NCBI GenBank assembly: GCA_035516795.1
Contig: DATIZX010000064.1
Span: 14,312 to 78,311 of the forward strand
Direction of reading: 5' to 3'
DNA from: DATJBF01 sp035516795
GTDB taxonomy: Bacteria > Verrucomicrobiota > Verrucomicrobiia > Palsa-1439
Length of the DNA: 64,000 nt
Numbering within the stretch: the first letter of the stretch is position 1; every line of letters starts with the position of its first letter. A program made the translations under genes and the position numbers. Shown here piece by piece: positions 25,390-33,252 of this stretch. The notes beneath the pieces were generated by a model. That model saw only the letters and a list, made by a program, of their open reading frames with translations, was not told where the DNA came from and ran no database searches.

Positions 25390-26068
25390 GAGTGAGATAC
25401 CTCCATTGTGCTATTGCCAAATTCCCCAATTTGACCGGGCCAATCGCCAGGCGCACGAGGCGCTTCACGGGATGCCCAATGACTGACATCATTCTGCGAA
25501 TCTGTCGTTTCTTTCCCTCGCTGAGGATGAGGCGGAGTTCGGAGGCGTTGTTCCTGGAGCGCACGGCGAGAACATCTTCGGCGCGCAACAACTCGCCTTC
25601 ACTACGAACTCCCGCGAGTAAGCACGCGATCTCGGCGTTTTCCAATTCCCCCTCAACTTCCACCAAATACACCTTCTTCATCTTGTAACGAGGGTGGGTC
25701 AGCCGCAAGCTAAAAGTGCCGTCGTTGGTCAGCAACAACAGCCCTTCCGTATCCTTATCCAGCCGCCCCACCGTGTACAACCGCGGCAACGAACGCGGCA
25801 GCAAATCGACGGCCCGCTTCCGGCCATGAGTATCGCGATTGGTGCAGACAACACCGGCCGGTTTGTTGAGCGCAATGTATAGTTTCTTTTCGATGGCGAT
25901 AGCCTGGCCGTCCAAGGTGACGCGATCGTGCTGCGGATCAATTTTCGTGCCGAGCAGGCGCACCGTCTGGCCATTGACAGAAACCTGGCCGGCTTGGATC
26001 AGTTGCTCGCAATGCCGTCGCGAAGCGACCCCGGCTTCAGCAAGGAATTTCTGAAGGCGAACCAGCAC
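25337..26068 (-). CDS. RluB/RsuA-family rRNA pseudouridine synthase
   Basis: 243 residues. An S4 RNA-binding domain (RLQKFLAEAGVASRRHCEQLI) precedes the catalytic domain with the family signature VGRLDKDTEGLLLLTNDG, whose Asp attacks the uridine. The members isomerise specific uridines in 23S or 16S rRNA (RluB, RluE, RluF, RsuA); I cannot tell which position. KKRQIRRMMSVIGHPVKRL near the C-terminus is typical. It overlaps the downstream SH3 gene. Confidence 0.93.
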   Translation of the reverse strand: MLVRLQKFLAEAGVASRRHCEQLIQAGQVSVNGQTVRLLGTKIDPQHDRVTLDGQAIAIEKKLYIALNKPAGVVCTNRDTHGRKRAVDLLPRSLPRLYTVGRLDKDTEGLLLLTNDGTFSLRLTHPRYKMKKVYLVEVEGELENAEIACLLAGVRSEGELLRAEDVLAVRSRNNASELRLILSEGKKRQIRRMMSVIGHPVKRLVRLAIGPVKLGNLAIAQWRYLTHEEVYKLMQFSSADPGC

Positions 26069-26140
26069 GGAGTGCGAAATGATCGGTGATTGGTCGCTTG
26101 CCCTCCCGCATCACTAGTCACGGGTCACCGAACACCCATC

Positions 26141-26290
26141 TCATTCCGGCTTTGTTTTTGGCAGCCCGAAAACGCGCTGGCCCTGTTTCCAGCGGCCTTG
26201 CTTCTTGAGGACCTCCACGCGTTCGAACCGCTTCAGGACGTTGCGGCGGGCCTGGATCTTGTTCGATTTCAAACTACGGTGTTGTGACAT
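26141..26290 (-). CDS. PVC-group small basic protein
   Basis: 49 residues, strongly basic, starting SQHRSLKSNKIQARRNVLKR and ending RVFGLPKTKPE. This matches the Chlamydiae/Verrucomicrobia small basic protein family, which is thought to be ribosome- or RNA-associated because of its size and charge; its function is not established. It is the best taxonomic marker in the window. It stands alone between the pseudouridine synthase and a TPR gene. Confidence 0.88.
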   Translation of the reverse strand: MSQHRSLKSNKIQARRNVLKRFERVEVLKKQGRWKQGQRVFGLPKTKPE

Positions 26291-26310
26291 GATGACTTCC
26301 TGAGTTAAGA

Positions 26311-27285
26311 CTATTTGAGCGCCAGTTTCAGTGCTTCGATTTTTGCCGTGACCTCGTCACGGTACTCGAGCTTTTTACCAGACTGGAGGTATTTTTCAAA
26401 CTGTTTTATGGCTTCGGCAGGGTTCTCGTCTTCATCCAGCAGTCCCAGTTTGTAATACACCAGACCGTAGTCCGGACGGATCTCCAGGGCTTTCTTGTAA
26501 GCGTTCAGCGCTTTATCGTGTTCCTTGAGTTGCGCGTAAGCGTCGCCCATTCCGCTGTAGGCCAATTCGTATTTCGGATCCTTCTCAATCGCCTTTTGAT
26601 AATAAACGAGCGCGAGATCGGGACGCTTCTCCAATAAATAGGCGTCTCCCATCGCGTTGTTATAGAGGGGAATGCTCGGGTCGGTGTCGATGGCCTTCTG
26701 GAGGGTCAGCTTGGCGTCCTTGTCGCGCCCTTCTTGCAAATACAAAATCCCCAGGCTGTAGTATGCATCGCCGTTTTGGCGGCCCGCTTCCTCTTCGAGT
26801 TTCACAAACTTCTCAAGATTCGTCTCGGCCCCCTTGAAATCTCCATCCTCTTTCAGCACGACGCCAAGATTATGATAGGCATGCCCGAATTTCGGGTCGG
26901 CTGCGAGCGCCTTCCCGTAAGCGTCTCGCGCTTCCTGTCGCTTGCCGGTCTCGTCGTAGAGCACGCCGATTTGGTTCCACACCACCGCATCGTCAGGCTT
27001 GAGAGCCAGATAGCGTTTGTATTGTTCGATCGCTTCGCCCTTCTGGCCGAGCTTTTCATAGACCACGCCCAAATTGTAAAGCGCGTCCAGGTGTTGCGGG
27101 TAAAGCTTGAGCGCCTTCTCGTACTCCTGCTTCGCGCGTTGCAGGGAATTGCCCTCAACGAATCTGTTGCCACGCGCGAAAAACTTGTTGGCCTCATCCA
27201 GCGACCTGGAATCCGCAGCGCGCACCGACGCCAACGACAATGCCATCAGCATAGTCACCACGAACGCTTCAATTGGCTTTTTCAT
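26311..27285 (-). CDS. Exported TPR-repeat protein
   Basis: 324 residues from ATG 27285; an upstream extension to 27360 is in frame but lies inside the preceding gene and lacks a signal. The N-terminus (KKPIEAFVVTMLMALSLASV) is a signal peptide. About eight tetratricopeptide units follow, for example ALYNLGVVYEKLGQKGEAIE and AYHNLGVVLKEDGDFKGAET. TPR superhelices bind other proteins. It overlaps the end of the upstream HEAT/thioredoxin/TPR gene by 17 bases, so the two are probably one envelope-associated operon. Confidence 0.85.
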   Translation of the reverse strand: MKKPIEAFVVTMLMALSLASVRAADSRSLDEANKFFARGNRFVEGNSLQRAKQEYEKALKLYPQHLDALYNLGVVYEKLGQKGEAIEQYKRYLALKPDDAVVWNQIGVLYDETGKRQEARDAYGKALAADPKFGHAYHNLGVVLKEDGDFKGAETNLEKFVKLEEEAGRQNGDAYYSLGILYLQEGRDKDAKLTLQKAIDTDPSIPLYNNAMGDAYLLEKRPDLALVYYQKAIEKDPKYELAYSGMGDAYAQLKEHDKALNAYKKALEIRPDYGLVYYKLGLLDEDENPAEAIKQFEKYLQSGKKLEYRDEVTAKIEALKLALK

Positions 27286-28495
27286 TATTGCCCTCTTTCG
27301 CCTGCAACTTGTCCAAGGCGGCTTGCGCACTTTTGACCGTCGAGCTGTCGGGGAACTCACGAGTCAATTGTTCGAGTGTCGCCCGCCCTTTATCCTTTTG
27401 GCCAAGCGCCAACTGGCTCAATCCCAGACAATACAGCGCTTTGTCCTTGTCTTTGTAGTCCGGCCAACGTTCCAGCAGCTTTTCGAAACTATAAACCGCC
27501 TTGGCGTAATCGCCCCGCTTGCCAAGCGCAAACGCCAGCGCGAACATGGCGTTGTCCGTATAGCCGTATTGGTTCTGTTCGTCGTGGTTAATGACGTTGC
27601 GCAGGTACGGCTCCGCCAAATCTTCGCGGCCCTCTTCCAGATGCGTCTCGGCTACCTTCCAGTTCGCCTGCACATCAGCAGGATTTTGCCGCGCCAACCG
27701 ACGCGCTTCCCGGAACGACAGTTTTCCGCGACGCGTGTCCGCCAGTTTCGCGAGGAATTTGTCCTTCTCCACCAGACCGGCTATGCGGTCCATCTCGTTC
27801 CCCTGTCCATCCAACACTAGGATTGTCGGCGCCCCACGCACATCCAGCTTGCGAGCCTCGTCCGCGTGCGCGCCCGCATCGAGGCGCACGCATACAAATT
27901 CCTGGGCCGCATCCACCACTGCTTTATCCGCCAGTACGCCCTCTTCGAGTTGCTGACAAAACCCGGAGTCGCGCAGGAAAAAGTAGGCGAGCACCGGTTT
28001 GTGAAGTCGCTTCGCCTCCTGTTCCGCATCCGCCAGCGAACGCAGCCATGGAATGCCCGACTGCAATTTGGCCACGGCCTCGGTTGCCGCCTCCCGCACC
28101 GAATCGGACGTGTCTGATTTTTCCAACTCCTCCAGCCACGGAATCGCATTGGTCTGGCCACTCTGCTGCAGCGCGATCACCGCCGACCAGCGCACGGTCG
28201 AGTTGTCATCCTTCAGGGCCGAATGCACCCGCTCCAGATCTTCGTCGGCATCGCTGATCTGCAACAAACCTACCACCGCCATCTGCCGCCGTTCGGGATT
28301 CGACGAAGCCAGCATCTCGCGAAACTGCTTCTGGACGCGCGGGCCGCCGATGTGCGCCAAAGCGTCTGCTGCCTCCGCGCGTTCTTCATCATTGGTACTG
28401 CTGATCTGTTTCACCAGATCGTCGATGCGATCGGCGCGAGCGGCAACGGCTCCCACCAAAACCGCCAAAACCACAGTAATAACCTGAAGATTCAT
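27269..28495 (-). CDS. Exported HEAT-thioredoxin-TPR protein
   Basis: 408 residues from ATG 28495. A signal peptide (NLQVITVVLAVLVGAVAARA) is followed by HEAT-like repeats (ERAEAADALAHIGGPRVQ; VRWSAVIALQQSG). Next comes a thioredoxin-like fold: KPVLAYFFLRDSGFCQQLEE, then GAPTILVLDGQGNEMD with the cis-Pro position. The usual CxxC is reduced to a single Cys (SGFC), so disulfide exchange is doubtful or monothiol. TPR units form the C-terminus. Starts overlap cutA by four bases. This three-module arrangement suggests an envelope scaffold that senses or reduces partner proteins; function unproven. Confidence 0.8.
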   Translation of the reverse strand: MNLQVITVVLAVLVGAVAARADRIDDLVKQISSTNDEERAEAADALAHIGGPRVQKQFREMLASSNPERRQMAVVGLLQISDADEDLERVHSALKDDNSTVRWSAVIALQQSGQTNAIPWLEELEKSDTSDSVREAATEAVAKLQSGIPWLRSLADAEQEAKRLHKPVLAYFFLRDSGFCQQLEEGVLADKAVVDAAQEFVCVRLDAGAHADEARKLDVRGAPTILVLDGQGNEMDRIAGLVEKDKFLAKLADTRRGKLSFREARRLARQNPADVQANWKVAETHLEEGREDLAEPYLRNVINHDEQNQYGYTDNAMFALAFALGKRGDYAKAVYSFEKLLERWPDYKDKDKALYCLGLSQLALGQKDKGRATLEQLTREFPDSSTVKSAQAALDKLQAKEGNNEKAN

Positions 28496-28809
28496 TGCCC
28501 CAATTTTCGCAGCCATTCCAAATATTTCCTTTCTCCTTGAGCGACAGGCACGAAAACGATCTCCGGCACCTCGTAGCTGTGTGCGGCCTTCACGGTGCTG
28601 GTCACCGCGCGCACTTTCCCGCACGTCGTCTTGATTAACAACAGACATTCCCGCGCGCTTTCGAGTTTGCCCTGCCACCAGTAATGCGATTCCAAGCCCT
28701 CCACGATATTCACGCACGCCGCCAGTTTCCTCGTCAGAACTGCCTTCGCCAGCTTGCGCGCCTCGGTGCGCGACGAACAGGTCACCAATCCGATCACGAG
28801 ATTGGTCAT
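28492..28809 (-). CDS. cutA: CutA divalent-ion tolerance protein
   Basis: 105 residues, the normal CutA length. Typical strands and motifs are present: AACVNIVEGLESHYWWQGK and HSYEVPEIVFVPV. CutA forms trimers with a ferredoxin-like fold related to PII proteins; despite the copper-tolerance name its physiological role is uncertain. It overlaps both the HAD gene upstream and the HEAT-thioredoxin gene downstream by four bases, indicating coupled translation. Confidence 0.93.
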   Translation of the reverse strand: MTNLVIGLVTCSSRTEARKLAKAVLTRKLAACVNIVEGLESHYWWQGKLESARECLLLIKTTCGKVRAVTSTVKAAHSYEVPEIVFVPVAQGERKYLEWLRKLGQ

Positions 28810-29390
28810 GGTCTTTTCCCTTCGATAATCTCGATCACATCCGCCAGCTTCGTGATGACGAAATTGGCGTCCTTCGCCCACTCCGGCTCGCCGCTACCGT
28901 TGACCAGCAACGCGCAGGGTGCACCCGCATTTTTCGCGCAGTGCACGTCCCACTTGTAATCGCCAACGACCAGTACCTCCCTCGGCTGGCTTTCCCAACG
29001 TTCGGCGATTTTCCAAATCGCTTCCGGCGCGGGCTTGTGCGGACCGTCGTCCCTCGTGATCGTGATGTCGAACTTCAGGTTCAACTTTTGACAGACACCG
29101 TCCACTGATTTGCGCGAATTGCGAGTCAACAGCGCCGTGGGAATCTTCCGCTTCGCCAGAAACGAGAGCAGCTTGCGCGCGCCCCGATTCAATCGTGCAT
29201 TCGCCACGCCGTCCTCTTCGAATTTCGTCAGGACGCGCTGCACGCGCGCGCGCTCGGCACCCGTCGCCTGCCGCAAATAATCCAGCATATCGACGTCGCC
29301 GATGCCGGCCGCCGCCTTGATACTTACAAAATCGAAGTACGGGGCGGTGATCGTCCCATCCATATCGAAAATGACGCCCTTGATCTTCAT
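28806..29390 (-). CDS. HAD-superfamily phosphatase
   Basis: 194 residues from ATG 29390. HAD motif I is VIFDMDGTITA, motif II LLTRNSRKS, motif III the Lys in HKPAPEAIW, and motif IV VVGDYKWDVHCAK. The cap is small and helical. Resembles phosphoglycolate phosphatase or beta-phosphoglucomutase-like enzymes; the substrate cannot be read from sequence. First gene of a four-base-overlap chain with cutA. Confidence 0.9.
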   Translation of the reverse strand: MKIKGVIFDMDGTITAPYFDFVSIKAAAGIGDVDMLDYLRQATGAERARVQRVLTKFEEDGVANARLNRGARKLLSFLAKRKIPTALLTRNSRKSVDGVCQKLNLKFDITITRDDGPHKPAPEAIWKIAERWESQPREVLVVGDYKWDVHCAKNAGAPCALLVNGSGEPEWAKDANFVITKLADVIEIIEGKRP

Positions 29391-29635
29391 GGAGGCTGCG
29401 ATGAAAGCACAACAGCGCGAAAATGCCAATGCAGAAGCCACCCTGCTGCAAAGAAATGTCCCGCGGTGGAGAACCAGACAACTACGAGCGGATATTGTGC
29501 TCGGTCAGTCAAGGGTGGTAAACGAAGCTAACGATCCTTGAGCAAGCTTCCAGCGCCCCTTCTGGCTGGCCCGGATGGAAGCCTGAATCGAGACCATTGA
29601 CTGCCCTGCTGTGTCGGTCTATGTAATCCAACGGC

Positions 29636-30031
29636 GTGATGAAAGCTCGGGATTTTTCGCGGACCGGCCTGGGCGAGTGTTACGTGTACACAAAGTCCAG
29701 CGGCCGCTTTTATGGCGAACCTCTCACCAAGGTCGGGCCGATTCATTATTCCGAACTGGGAGATTTTCGACTGACAATCCGCTGGCGAACCAACGATCCC
29801 GCCAAGCTTCAGGAGCTGCACACAGCGGTTCTGAAAGCCGTCAAGGAGCCCGGAGTTGCAGAAACATTTCTTGAAATCAAAGCCATTATGTGCGCCCGCC
29901 GGAAAGCGCTCGACAAGGATTTCACCTGCCATCTGGTCAACGACAAGTCCGTCCGTCTATTCGCAGAAACCGCGTCTCTTCGTCGTGAAGAAATCGAGTT
30001 GATCGCCTCCAGCCTCAAGGGCGTATCGTAA
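29636..30031 (+). CDS. Hypothetical protein
   Basis: 131 residues, starting at GTG 29636 or ATG 29639. Composition is normal and charged (FRLTIRWRTNDPAKLQELH; TASLRREEIELIASSLKG). No motif recognised. It stands alone between the HAD operon and a MITE-like element. The 245 bases before it hold nothing I recognise. A real gene is likely but not certain. Confidence 0.5.
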   Translation: MMKARDFSRTGLGECYVYTKSSGRFYGEPLTKVGPIHYSELGDFRLTIRWRTNDPAKLQELHTAVLKAVKEPGVAETFLEIKAIMCARRKALDKDFTCHLVNDKSVRLFAETASLRREEIELIASSLKGVS

Positions 30032-30169
30032 CCGAGGGAATGTCGCGGCCGGCTCAGTCCTCCGGAATCCTATGTCGCAATAATCGCGACAATTTGCGAA
30101 CGTCTCATAGCCGTCCAGTGTGCAGCAGAACCCTGCCAATGCTTGGCTGGCGCACCGGCTCTTTACACT

Positions 30170-30285
30170 AGTGCTCCGTCAACCTACATCGCAAGGGTTG
30201 TTGGTAGGGTCGGACCGCCGGGCCGACCCTTGCGGCGCGCCCGGCGGTCGCGCCCTACCCTTCCAATCAACTTTGACAGAGCACT
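30170..30285. mobile_element. MITE-like element with TA flanks (IS630/mariner-type)
   Basis: Terminal inverted repeats AGTGCTCCGTCAA (30170-30182) and TTGACAGAGCACT (30273-30285) match at 12 of 13 positions. The outermost TA at each end looks like a TA target duplication, as made by IS630/Tc1-mariner transposases. Inside, GGTAGGG...GCCGGGC (from about 30202) pairs with GCCCGGC...CCCTACC (to about 30260), so nearly the whole 116 bases fold back. No coding capacity. Its right end supplies the TAG stop of yraN. Confidence 0.65.
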
Positions 30286-30706
30286 AATAAATATACGGCT
30301 CGCTCAAATCAAACGCATTGGGAATTAAGCGAACATCATCCGGTTGGCGAGCGCCTTCCGGCATGACAACCTCGACGATATCGAAGCGGAAATGAATCTG
30401 CGGATTGCCGAGAAGCCGGAGGTAATCCAACGCCGCCTTCGTGAGGTTCCGCTGTTTTTCACGATCCACCGCTTCGCTCGGAAAACCGAATTGCTCCGAC
30501 TCGCGCGTTTTGACTTCCACAAAAACCAGCCAATCTTTGTGCCGAGCGACGATATCGACCTCGGCCTTGCGGCTGCGAAAATTGCGCACCAGAATCTTGT
30601 AGCCGTGGCGACGCAAATATTTCGCAGCGATTTGCTCGCCTCGCGCGCCCAGATCAAGATGCGGAACGTACGGTTTCGAACTCCTTTTGAACCATTTGAA
30701 ACGCAT
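30284..30706 (-). CDS. yraN: UPF0102/YraN family endonuclease-like protein
   Basis: 140 residues from ATG 30706. Core motifs of the PD-(D/E)xK-like UPF0102 fold are visible: GARGEQIAAKYLRRHGYKIL, AEVDIVARHKDWLVFVEVKT (Asp, Glu-x-Lys). A nuclease role linked to recombination or repair is suspected but unproven in the family. It overlaps rnhB by 53 bases, a conserved pairing. The stop codon lies in the terminal repeat of a MITE-like element, so the natural C-terminus may have been replaced. Confidence 0.9.
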   Translation of the reverse strand: MRFKWFKRSSKPYVPHLDLGARGEQIAAKYLRRHGYKILVRNFRSRKAEVDIVARHKDWLVFVEVKTRESEQFGFPSEAVDREKQRNLTKAALDYLRLLGNPQIHFRFDIVEVVMPEGARQPDDVRLIPNAFDLSEPYIY

Positions 30707-31301
30707 GATACACCGGTGCGAATGATTTGCGATGCACGGGCGACGGCCCGAATTTTCCGAGTGCGGCGAAGTGTTCCGGCGTCGCGTACCCCTTGTGATG
30801 GGCGAAATTATAACTCGGGAACTGTTCATGAAGCTTGAGCATGAGGCGGTCGCGCGTGACCTTGGCGATCACGCTGGCGGCGGCAATCGAATAGCTCTTG
30901 CAGTCGCCTTGCACGATCGCGGTTTGCTTCGTCTTGAAGATCGGCACGGGAAGGCCGTCGATGAGCAGATGATCGGGCGCGGCCGGCAACGCATCCACCG
31001 CGGTCTTCATGGCGCGCCACGTTGCCGCCAGAATGTTGTAGCGGTCGATGATCTCGACTTCTGAAATGCCCACTGCCCACGCGATTGCCGGATGAACGGT
31101 CAGCTCCGCAAAAATGGCTTCCCGTTTCTCGGGCATCAATTGTTTGGAGTCGTTGAGCGTCTTGTGACGAAACACACGCGGCAGAATGACCGCCGCGGCC
31201 ACCACGGGCCCAGCCAGTGGACCGCGTCCGGCTTCGTCAATACCTGCGACAAGATTCGCCCCGTTTTCGTACGCCTTCTTTTCGTAACGGAGCGAAGGCA
31301 T
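30654..31301 (-). CDS. rnhB: Ribonuclease HII
   Basis: 215 residues. RNase HII nicks RNA in RNA-DNA hybrids and removes single ribonucleotides from DNA. The active-site motif GIDEAGRGPLAGPVVAAAV is intact, with the later Asp in LLIDGLPVP and catalytic residues near GDCKSYSIAAASVIAKVTRD. It follows rplS by 11 bases in the conserved cluster. Confidence 0.95.
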   Translation of the reverse strand: MPSLRYEKKAYENGANLVAGIDEAGRGPLAGPVVAAAVILPRVFRHKTLNDSKQLMPEKREAIFAELTVHPAIAWAVGISEVEIIDRYNILAATWRAMKTAVDALPAAPDHLLIDGLPVPIFKTKQTAIVQGDCKSYSIAAASVIAKVTRDRLMLKLHEQFPSYNFAHHKGYATPEHFAALGKFGPSPVHRKSFAPVYHAFQMVQKEFETVRSAS

Positions 31302-31312
31302 GCGCCGGCCGC

Positions 31313-31654
31313 TCAGGCTTGTTCGACTTTGGTGGCCGTCTTGCCAACCCGTTTACGGAGGTAATACAGCTTGGAACGATGAACGTTGCCGGCGCGTTCC
31401 ACTTCAATTCTTTGAATGAAGGGCGAGTGCAATGGGAACACGCGTTCGACGCCTTCCCCATAGCTGATGCGCCGCACCGTAAAGGTTTCGGTGATTCCGC
31501 GGCCTTGTTTGTTGATGACGATGCCGGAAAACATCTGGACGCGTTCGCGATCCGCTTCTTTGATGCGGGAGAACACCTTGATTGTATCCCCGACTTTGAA
31601 AGGGACAATGTCCGTCCGCAACTGTTCCTGTTGAATCTTTTCAATCACATTCAT
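31313..31654 (-). CDS. rplS: Ribosomal protein L19
   Basis: 113 residues, the usual length. Family motifs: FKVGDTIKVFSRIKE, QMFSGIVINKQGRGI, ETFTVRRISYGEGVERVFPLHSP-type stretch and the RSKLYYLRKR end. L19 lies at the 30S/50S interface. Between it and trmD is a 220-base gap holding a nested palindrome. Confidence 0.96.
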   Translation of the reverse strand: MNVIEKIQQEQLRTDIVPFKVGDTIKVFSRIKEADRERVQMFSGIVINKQGRGITETFTVRRISYGEGVERVFPLHSPFIQRIEVERAGNVHRSKLYYLRKRVGKTATKVEQA

Positions 31655-31732
31655 AGCCTTGCTCCGCTCTCCTGTTTATCGCGTAACGCGCGTCACATTC
31701 AAATCCCAAACCACGTTCGTGCGCAATCAAAT

Positions 31733-31827
31733 TGTAGGGCGCGAATGCCCTAGCGAAGCGACGGGTTTCGCGCCATCACGTGAGCCAACACCGCGGCGCG
31801 AAACCTTTCAGGCATTCGCGCCCTACA
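31733..31827. repeat. Nested palindromic element TGTAGGGCG...CGCCCTACA
   Basis: Outer arms TGTAGGGCGCGAATGCC (31733-31749) and GGCATTCGCGCCCTACA (31811-31827) are perfectly complementary over 17 bases. Inner arms GGTTTCGCGCC and GGCGCGAAACC also pair. The 95-base unit has no gene and belongs to the (T)GTAG/CTAC(A)-bounded elements seen elsewhere in the window. It separates trmD from rplS. Confidence 0.75.
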
Positions 31828-31873
31828 AAACCTTTTCCGCAAAGGTGTTGCACGCAATGCAAACATACATGCG

Positions 31874-32542
31874 TCACTTCAATAATTCTGGCCGACGCTG
31901 TTGCGTGCGGTGTCGGGCCTGTTCTTTGCGCCAGCGCGCCACTTCTTCGTGGTTGCCGCTCAACAACACGTCCGGCACACGCAGGCCGCGAAATTCCGGT
32001 GGCCGCGTGTATTGTGGACCTTCGAGCAGTCCCGCCGCAAACGAATCGTCGGCGGCGCTCTGTTCATCGCCCAGGACGCCCGGCACAAGCCGCACCACAG
32101 CGTCGACAAACACCGCGGCGGCCAACGCGCCGTTCGTCAACACGTAATCGCCGATGCTCACATCTTCGTCAACCAGCGCGTCGCGCACTCGTTCGTCCAC
32201 ACCTTCATAATGGCCGCAAATGATGATCAGGTGCGTTTCTTCCGAAAACTTCCGCGCCCGACTCTGCGTCAGCGGCTCACCCTGCGGGTTCATCAACACC
32301 ACGCAGGAGTCGCCCCGTCGAAACTTCTCTACCGCCTCAAAAATCGGCTCCGGTTTCATCAGCATGCCCGGTCCGCCGCCGTAGGGTTTGTCGTCCACCA
32401 CGTGATGTTTATCGTGCGTGAACTCCCGGAGATTGTGGACGCGAATGGCGGCCAAGCCTTTGTTCTGCCCACGTTTGAGGATACTCTCCTCGAGTGGTCC
32501 CTCGAAGATGCGCGGGAACAGCGTCAGAACGTCAATTTCCAT
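31874..32542 (-). CDS. trmD: tRNA (guanine-37-N1)-methyltransferase
   Basis: 222 residues. TrmD methylates G37 of tRNAs with a trefoil-knot AdoMet site, preventing frameshifting. Motifs IDVLTLFPRIFEGPLEESIL, DDKPYGGGPGMLMKPEPIFE and ICGHYEGVDERV are present. It is in the canonical rpsP-khpA-trmD-rplS order. Confidence 0.96.
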   Translation of the reverse strand: MEIDVLTLFPRIFEGPLEESILKRGQNKGLAAIRVHNLREFTHDKHHVVDDKPYGGGPGMLMKPEPIFEAVEKFRRGDSCVVLMNPQGEPLTQSRARKFSEETHLIIICGHYEGVDERVRDALVDEDVSIGDYVLTNGALAAAVFVDAVVRLVPGVLGDEQSAADDSFAAGLLEGPQYTRPPEFRGLRVPDVLLSGNHEEVARWRKEQARHRTQQRRPELLK

Positions 32543-32571
32543 GGCGAACTTCCTGCCCGAAAGCCAGAGGA

Positions 32572-32874
32572 CTACGCAGACGTCTCGTCCGCGGGCGGGG
32601 CTTCAGCTTCTGGAGCTTCGCCCTGCGGGCGACGCCCGCCAGGCTCAATAATCTCCAGCATGGCGCGTTTGCCCTGCTTGGCAGCAGCACTGGTCAACAG
32701 CGTGCGAATCGCCGTAATCGTACGTCCGCTCTTGCCAATGATCTTGCCCACATCGGTCTGGTTGAGCCGCAACTCGAACACCACCACGCGTTCCCCGTCC
32801 ACTTCCCGAACATCCACCTGCTCCGGATGATCGACCAACGCCTTGACCACGTATTCGACGAATTCTTTCATCAT
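32572..32874 (-). CDS. khpA: KH-domain RNA-binding protein KhpA
   Basis: 100 residues from ATG 32874, chosen because GGAG lies six bases upstream; a second ATG follows at once. The KH domain carries the GxxG loop in VGKIIGKSGRTITAIRTLL. KhpA proteins bind many RNAs and in several bacteria partner KhpB/Jag in cell-wall growth control. The C-terminal tail (RRPQGEAPEAEAPP) is an acidic, proline-rich extension beyond the usual end. Located between rpsP and trmD, its conserved position. Confidence 0.92.
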   Translation of the reverse strand: MMKEFVEYVVKALVDHPEQVDVREVDGERVVVFELRLNQTDVGKIIGKSGRTITAIRTLLTSAAAKQGKRAMLEIIEPGGRRPQGEAPEAEAPPADETSA

Positions 32875-32956
32875 GTTGCACTCCCCGTCCGCCATCTGGT
32901 TTCGCCGTCAGTTCCCGCGCTCGCCCGCAGAGTCGTCCGCTCCCGCTTCCAACATC

Positions 32957-33211
32957 TCACGCCGCTGGGGACGTTTTTTCCGCTCTCTTCAAAAGGCTGC
33001 GCACCGTGTCACTGGGTTGGGCCCCCTTATGAATCCATTGCTTCGCTCGTTCCAGGTCCACTTTGAAATTATCATTCGCTTTTCGGGGCTCGTATGTCCC
33101 GAGATTCTCAATAAACCTTCCGTCGCGCGGGCTCCGCCCATCGGCCACAACAATACGATAAGCCGGGACGTTCTTGGTTCCCACTCGACGCAATCTAATC
33201 CTCACTGGCAC
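32957..33211 (-). CDS. rpsP: Ribosomal protein S16
   Basis: 84 residues. Typical start VRIRLRRVGTKNVPAYRIVV followed by DGRSPRDGRFIENLGTYEP. Small-subunit protein needed for 30S assembly. It is next to ffh with a 37-base gap that contains a dispersed repeat. Confidence 0.97.
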   Translation of the reverse strand: MPVRIRLRRVGTKNVPAYRIVVADGRSPRDGRFIENLGTYEPRKANDNFKVDLERAKQWIHKGAQPSDTVRSLLKRAEKTSPAA

Positions 33212-33229
33212 AATTCGTTCTCCTTCCCG

Positions 33230-33252
33230 TCGCGATTGGAAATCGCTCCTAC
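33230..33252 (-). repeat. Dispersed palindrome supplying the ffh stop codon
   Basis: Read on the minus strand GTAGGAGCGATTTCCAATCG, identical over 23 bases to 39303-39325. The TAG within it is the stop codon of ffh (33249-33251). GCGATT-TCC-AATCGC forms a small perfect hairpin. Confidence 0.7.

Noticed and set aside
32572..32640. KhpA C-terminal Pro/Ala/Glu tail as another in-frame repeat insertion
   Set aside because: The coding DNA has a GGGCG palindrome but I found no second copy in the window, so the evidence is too weak.
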